Origin: CAYMFD01 sp964389475
Lineage (GTDB): Bacteria > Bacteroidota > Bacteroidia > Chitinophagales > Saprospiraceae
Reading direction: 5' to 3'
Assembly: GCA_964389475.1 (NCBI GenBank)
Contig: CAYMFD010000099.1
Location: 1 to 14,475, forward strand
DNA length: 14,475 nt
Shown: positions 14,248-14,475 of the stretch, one piece after another
How the letters are laid out: every line of letters begins with the position of its first letter
Position numbering within the stretch: the stretch's first letter is position 1
The notes under the pieces: generated by a model
Databases searched by the model: none
The model's input: only the letters and a program-made list of their open reading frames with translations
Told to the model about the DNA's origin: nothing
Made by a program: the position numbers and the translations under genes

Positions 14248-14475
14248 TTGAAATATTTTTTGGTTGAAAAGAATATCACAAACCTCGGTTTAATGGCCAC
14301 TTGGGCGAGTATAACTTTTGTTAGGCCAGATGATAGGCCCTGCTTTACGCTAGGCTATATGATGACACCAAGAGGCAGGCTGAGTGAGTGCCGATGACTT
14401 AGAGATGAGTCCATTGAAGTGCTGACACCCCCACCACTAGGGGTATGTGGCGCTTTTGCTTTTGTGCAATTTGCC
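14248..14475. other. Upstream region of the secreted-protein gene; no gene seen
   Basis: About 228 bp without a credible coding region; short open frames run to the window edge on the minus strand but show nothing recognisable. The 40 bases next to the start codon are A/T-rich. ACCCC (14427-14431) can pair with GGGGT (14440-14444) and is followed by T-rich sequence, so it may be a weak plus-strand terminator for a gene not in this window or chance. Confidence 0.45.

Noticed and set aside
1..14475. CRISPR array, tRNA, rRNA, insertion sequence or prophage
   Set aside because: No regular spaced repeats, cloverleaf-like sequence, transposase motifs or phage genes were seen on either strand by eye.

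Overview
The window looks like a chromosomal stretch from a member of the Bacteroidota, perhaps a Saprospiria/Lewinella-like marine lineage (inference). Supporting signs: matches to the Bacteroidota promoter form TTG-N17-23-TAnnTTTG, few convincing Shine-Dalgarno sites, a secreted DPP IV-type peptidase, a DUF6428 protein beside an ArsR regulator, and a PAS-LuxR regulator. Base composition looks balanced and CTAG is unusually common. No rRNA, tRNA, CRISPR array, transposase or phage gene is visible.

Layout. (1) Positions 1-3702, minus strand: a tight three-gene operon with 3-nt gaps, encoding a secreted dipeptidyl peptidase IV, an exported lytic transglycosylase and a LolD-like ABC ATPase cut by the window edge. 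Its theme is the cell envelope. (2) Positions 3919-5094, plus strand: a complete egtB (ergothioneine sulfoxide synthase) with no egtD beside it. (3) Positions 5091-5927, minus strand: an ArsR-family regulator and a DUF6428 protein, both ending in Cys-Cys, under a near-perfect 14-bp-arm palindrome that overlaps the likely promoter. The last gene shares a TTAA stop overlap with egtB. (4) Positions 6226-9550, plus strand: four co-directional genes, namely a PhcB-like SAM methyltransferase, a haem-oxygenase-like diiron oxidase (HDO), a protein joining a CDGSH iron-sulfur domain to a GNAT/autoinducer-synthase-like acyltransferase domain, and a PAS-LuxR regulator. (5) Positions 9699-11345, minus strand: a TPR/SEC-C protein. 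(6) Positions 11346-11744: a gene-free gap rich in dyads. (7) Positions 11745-12317, plus strand: a Uma2-family nuclease-like protein, possibly read from a leaderless mRNA. (8) Positions 12340-14247, minus strand: a large secreted protein of unknown function. (9) Positions 14248-14475: no gene seen.

The most interesting part is region 4. The gene set suggests a small biosynthesis-plus-sensing unit. The GNAT domain would N-acylate an amine, the diiron enzyme would oxidise the acyl or amino-acid part (perhaps using electrons passed through the CDGSH cluster), the PhcB-like enzyme would methylate or esterify the product, and the PAS-LuxR protein would control the genes or respond to the product. 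The domain calls rest on visible motifs. The pathway and the signalling role are inference.
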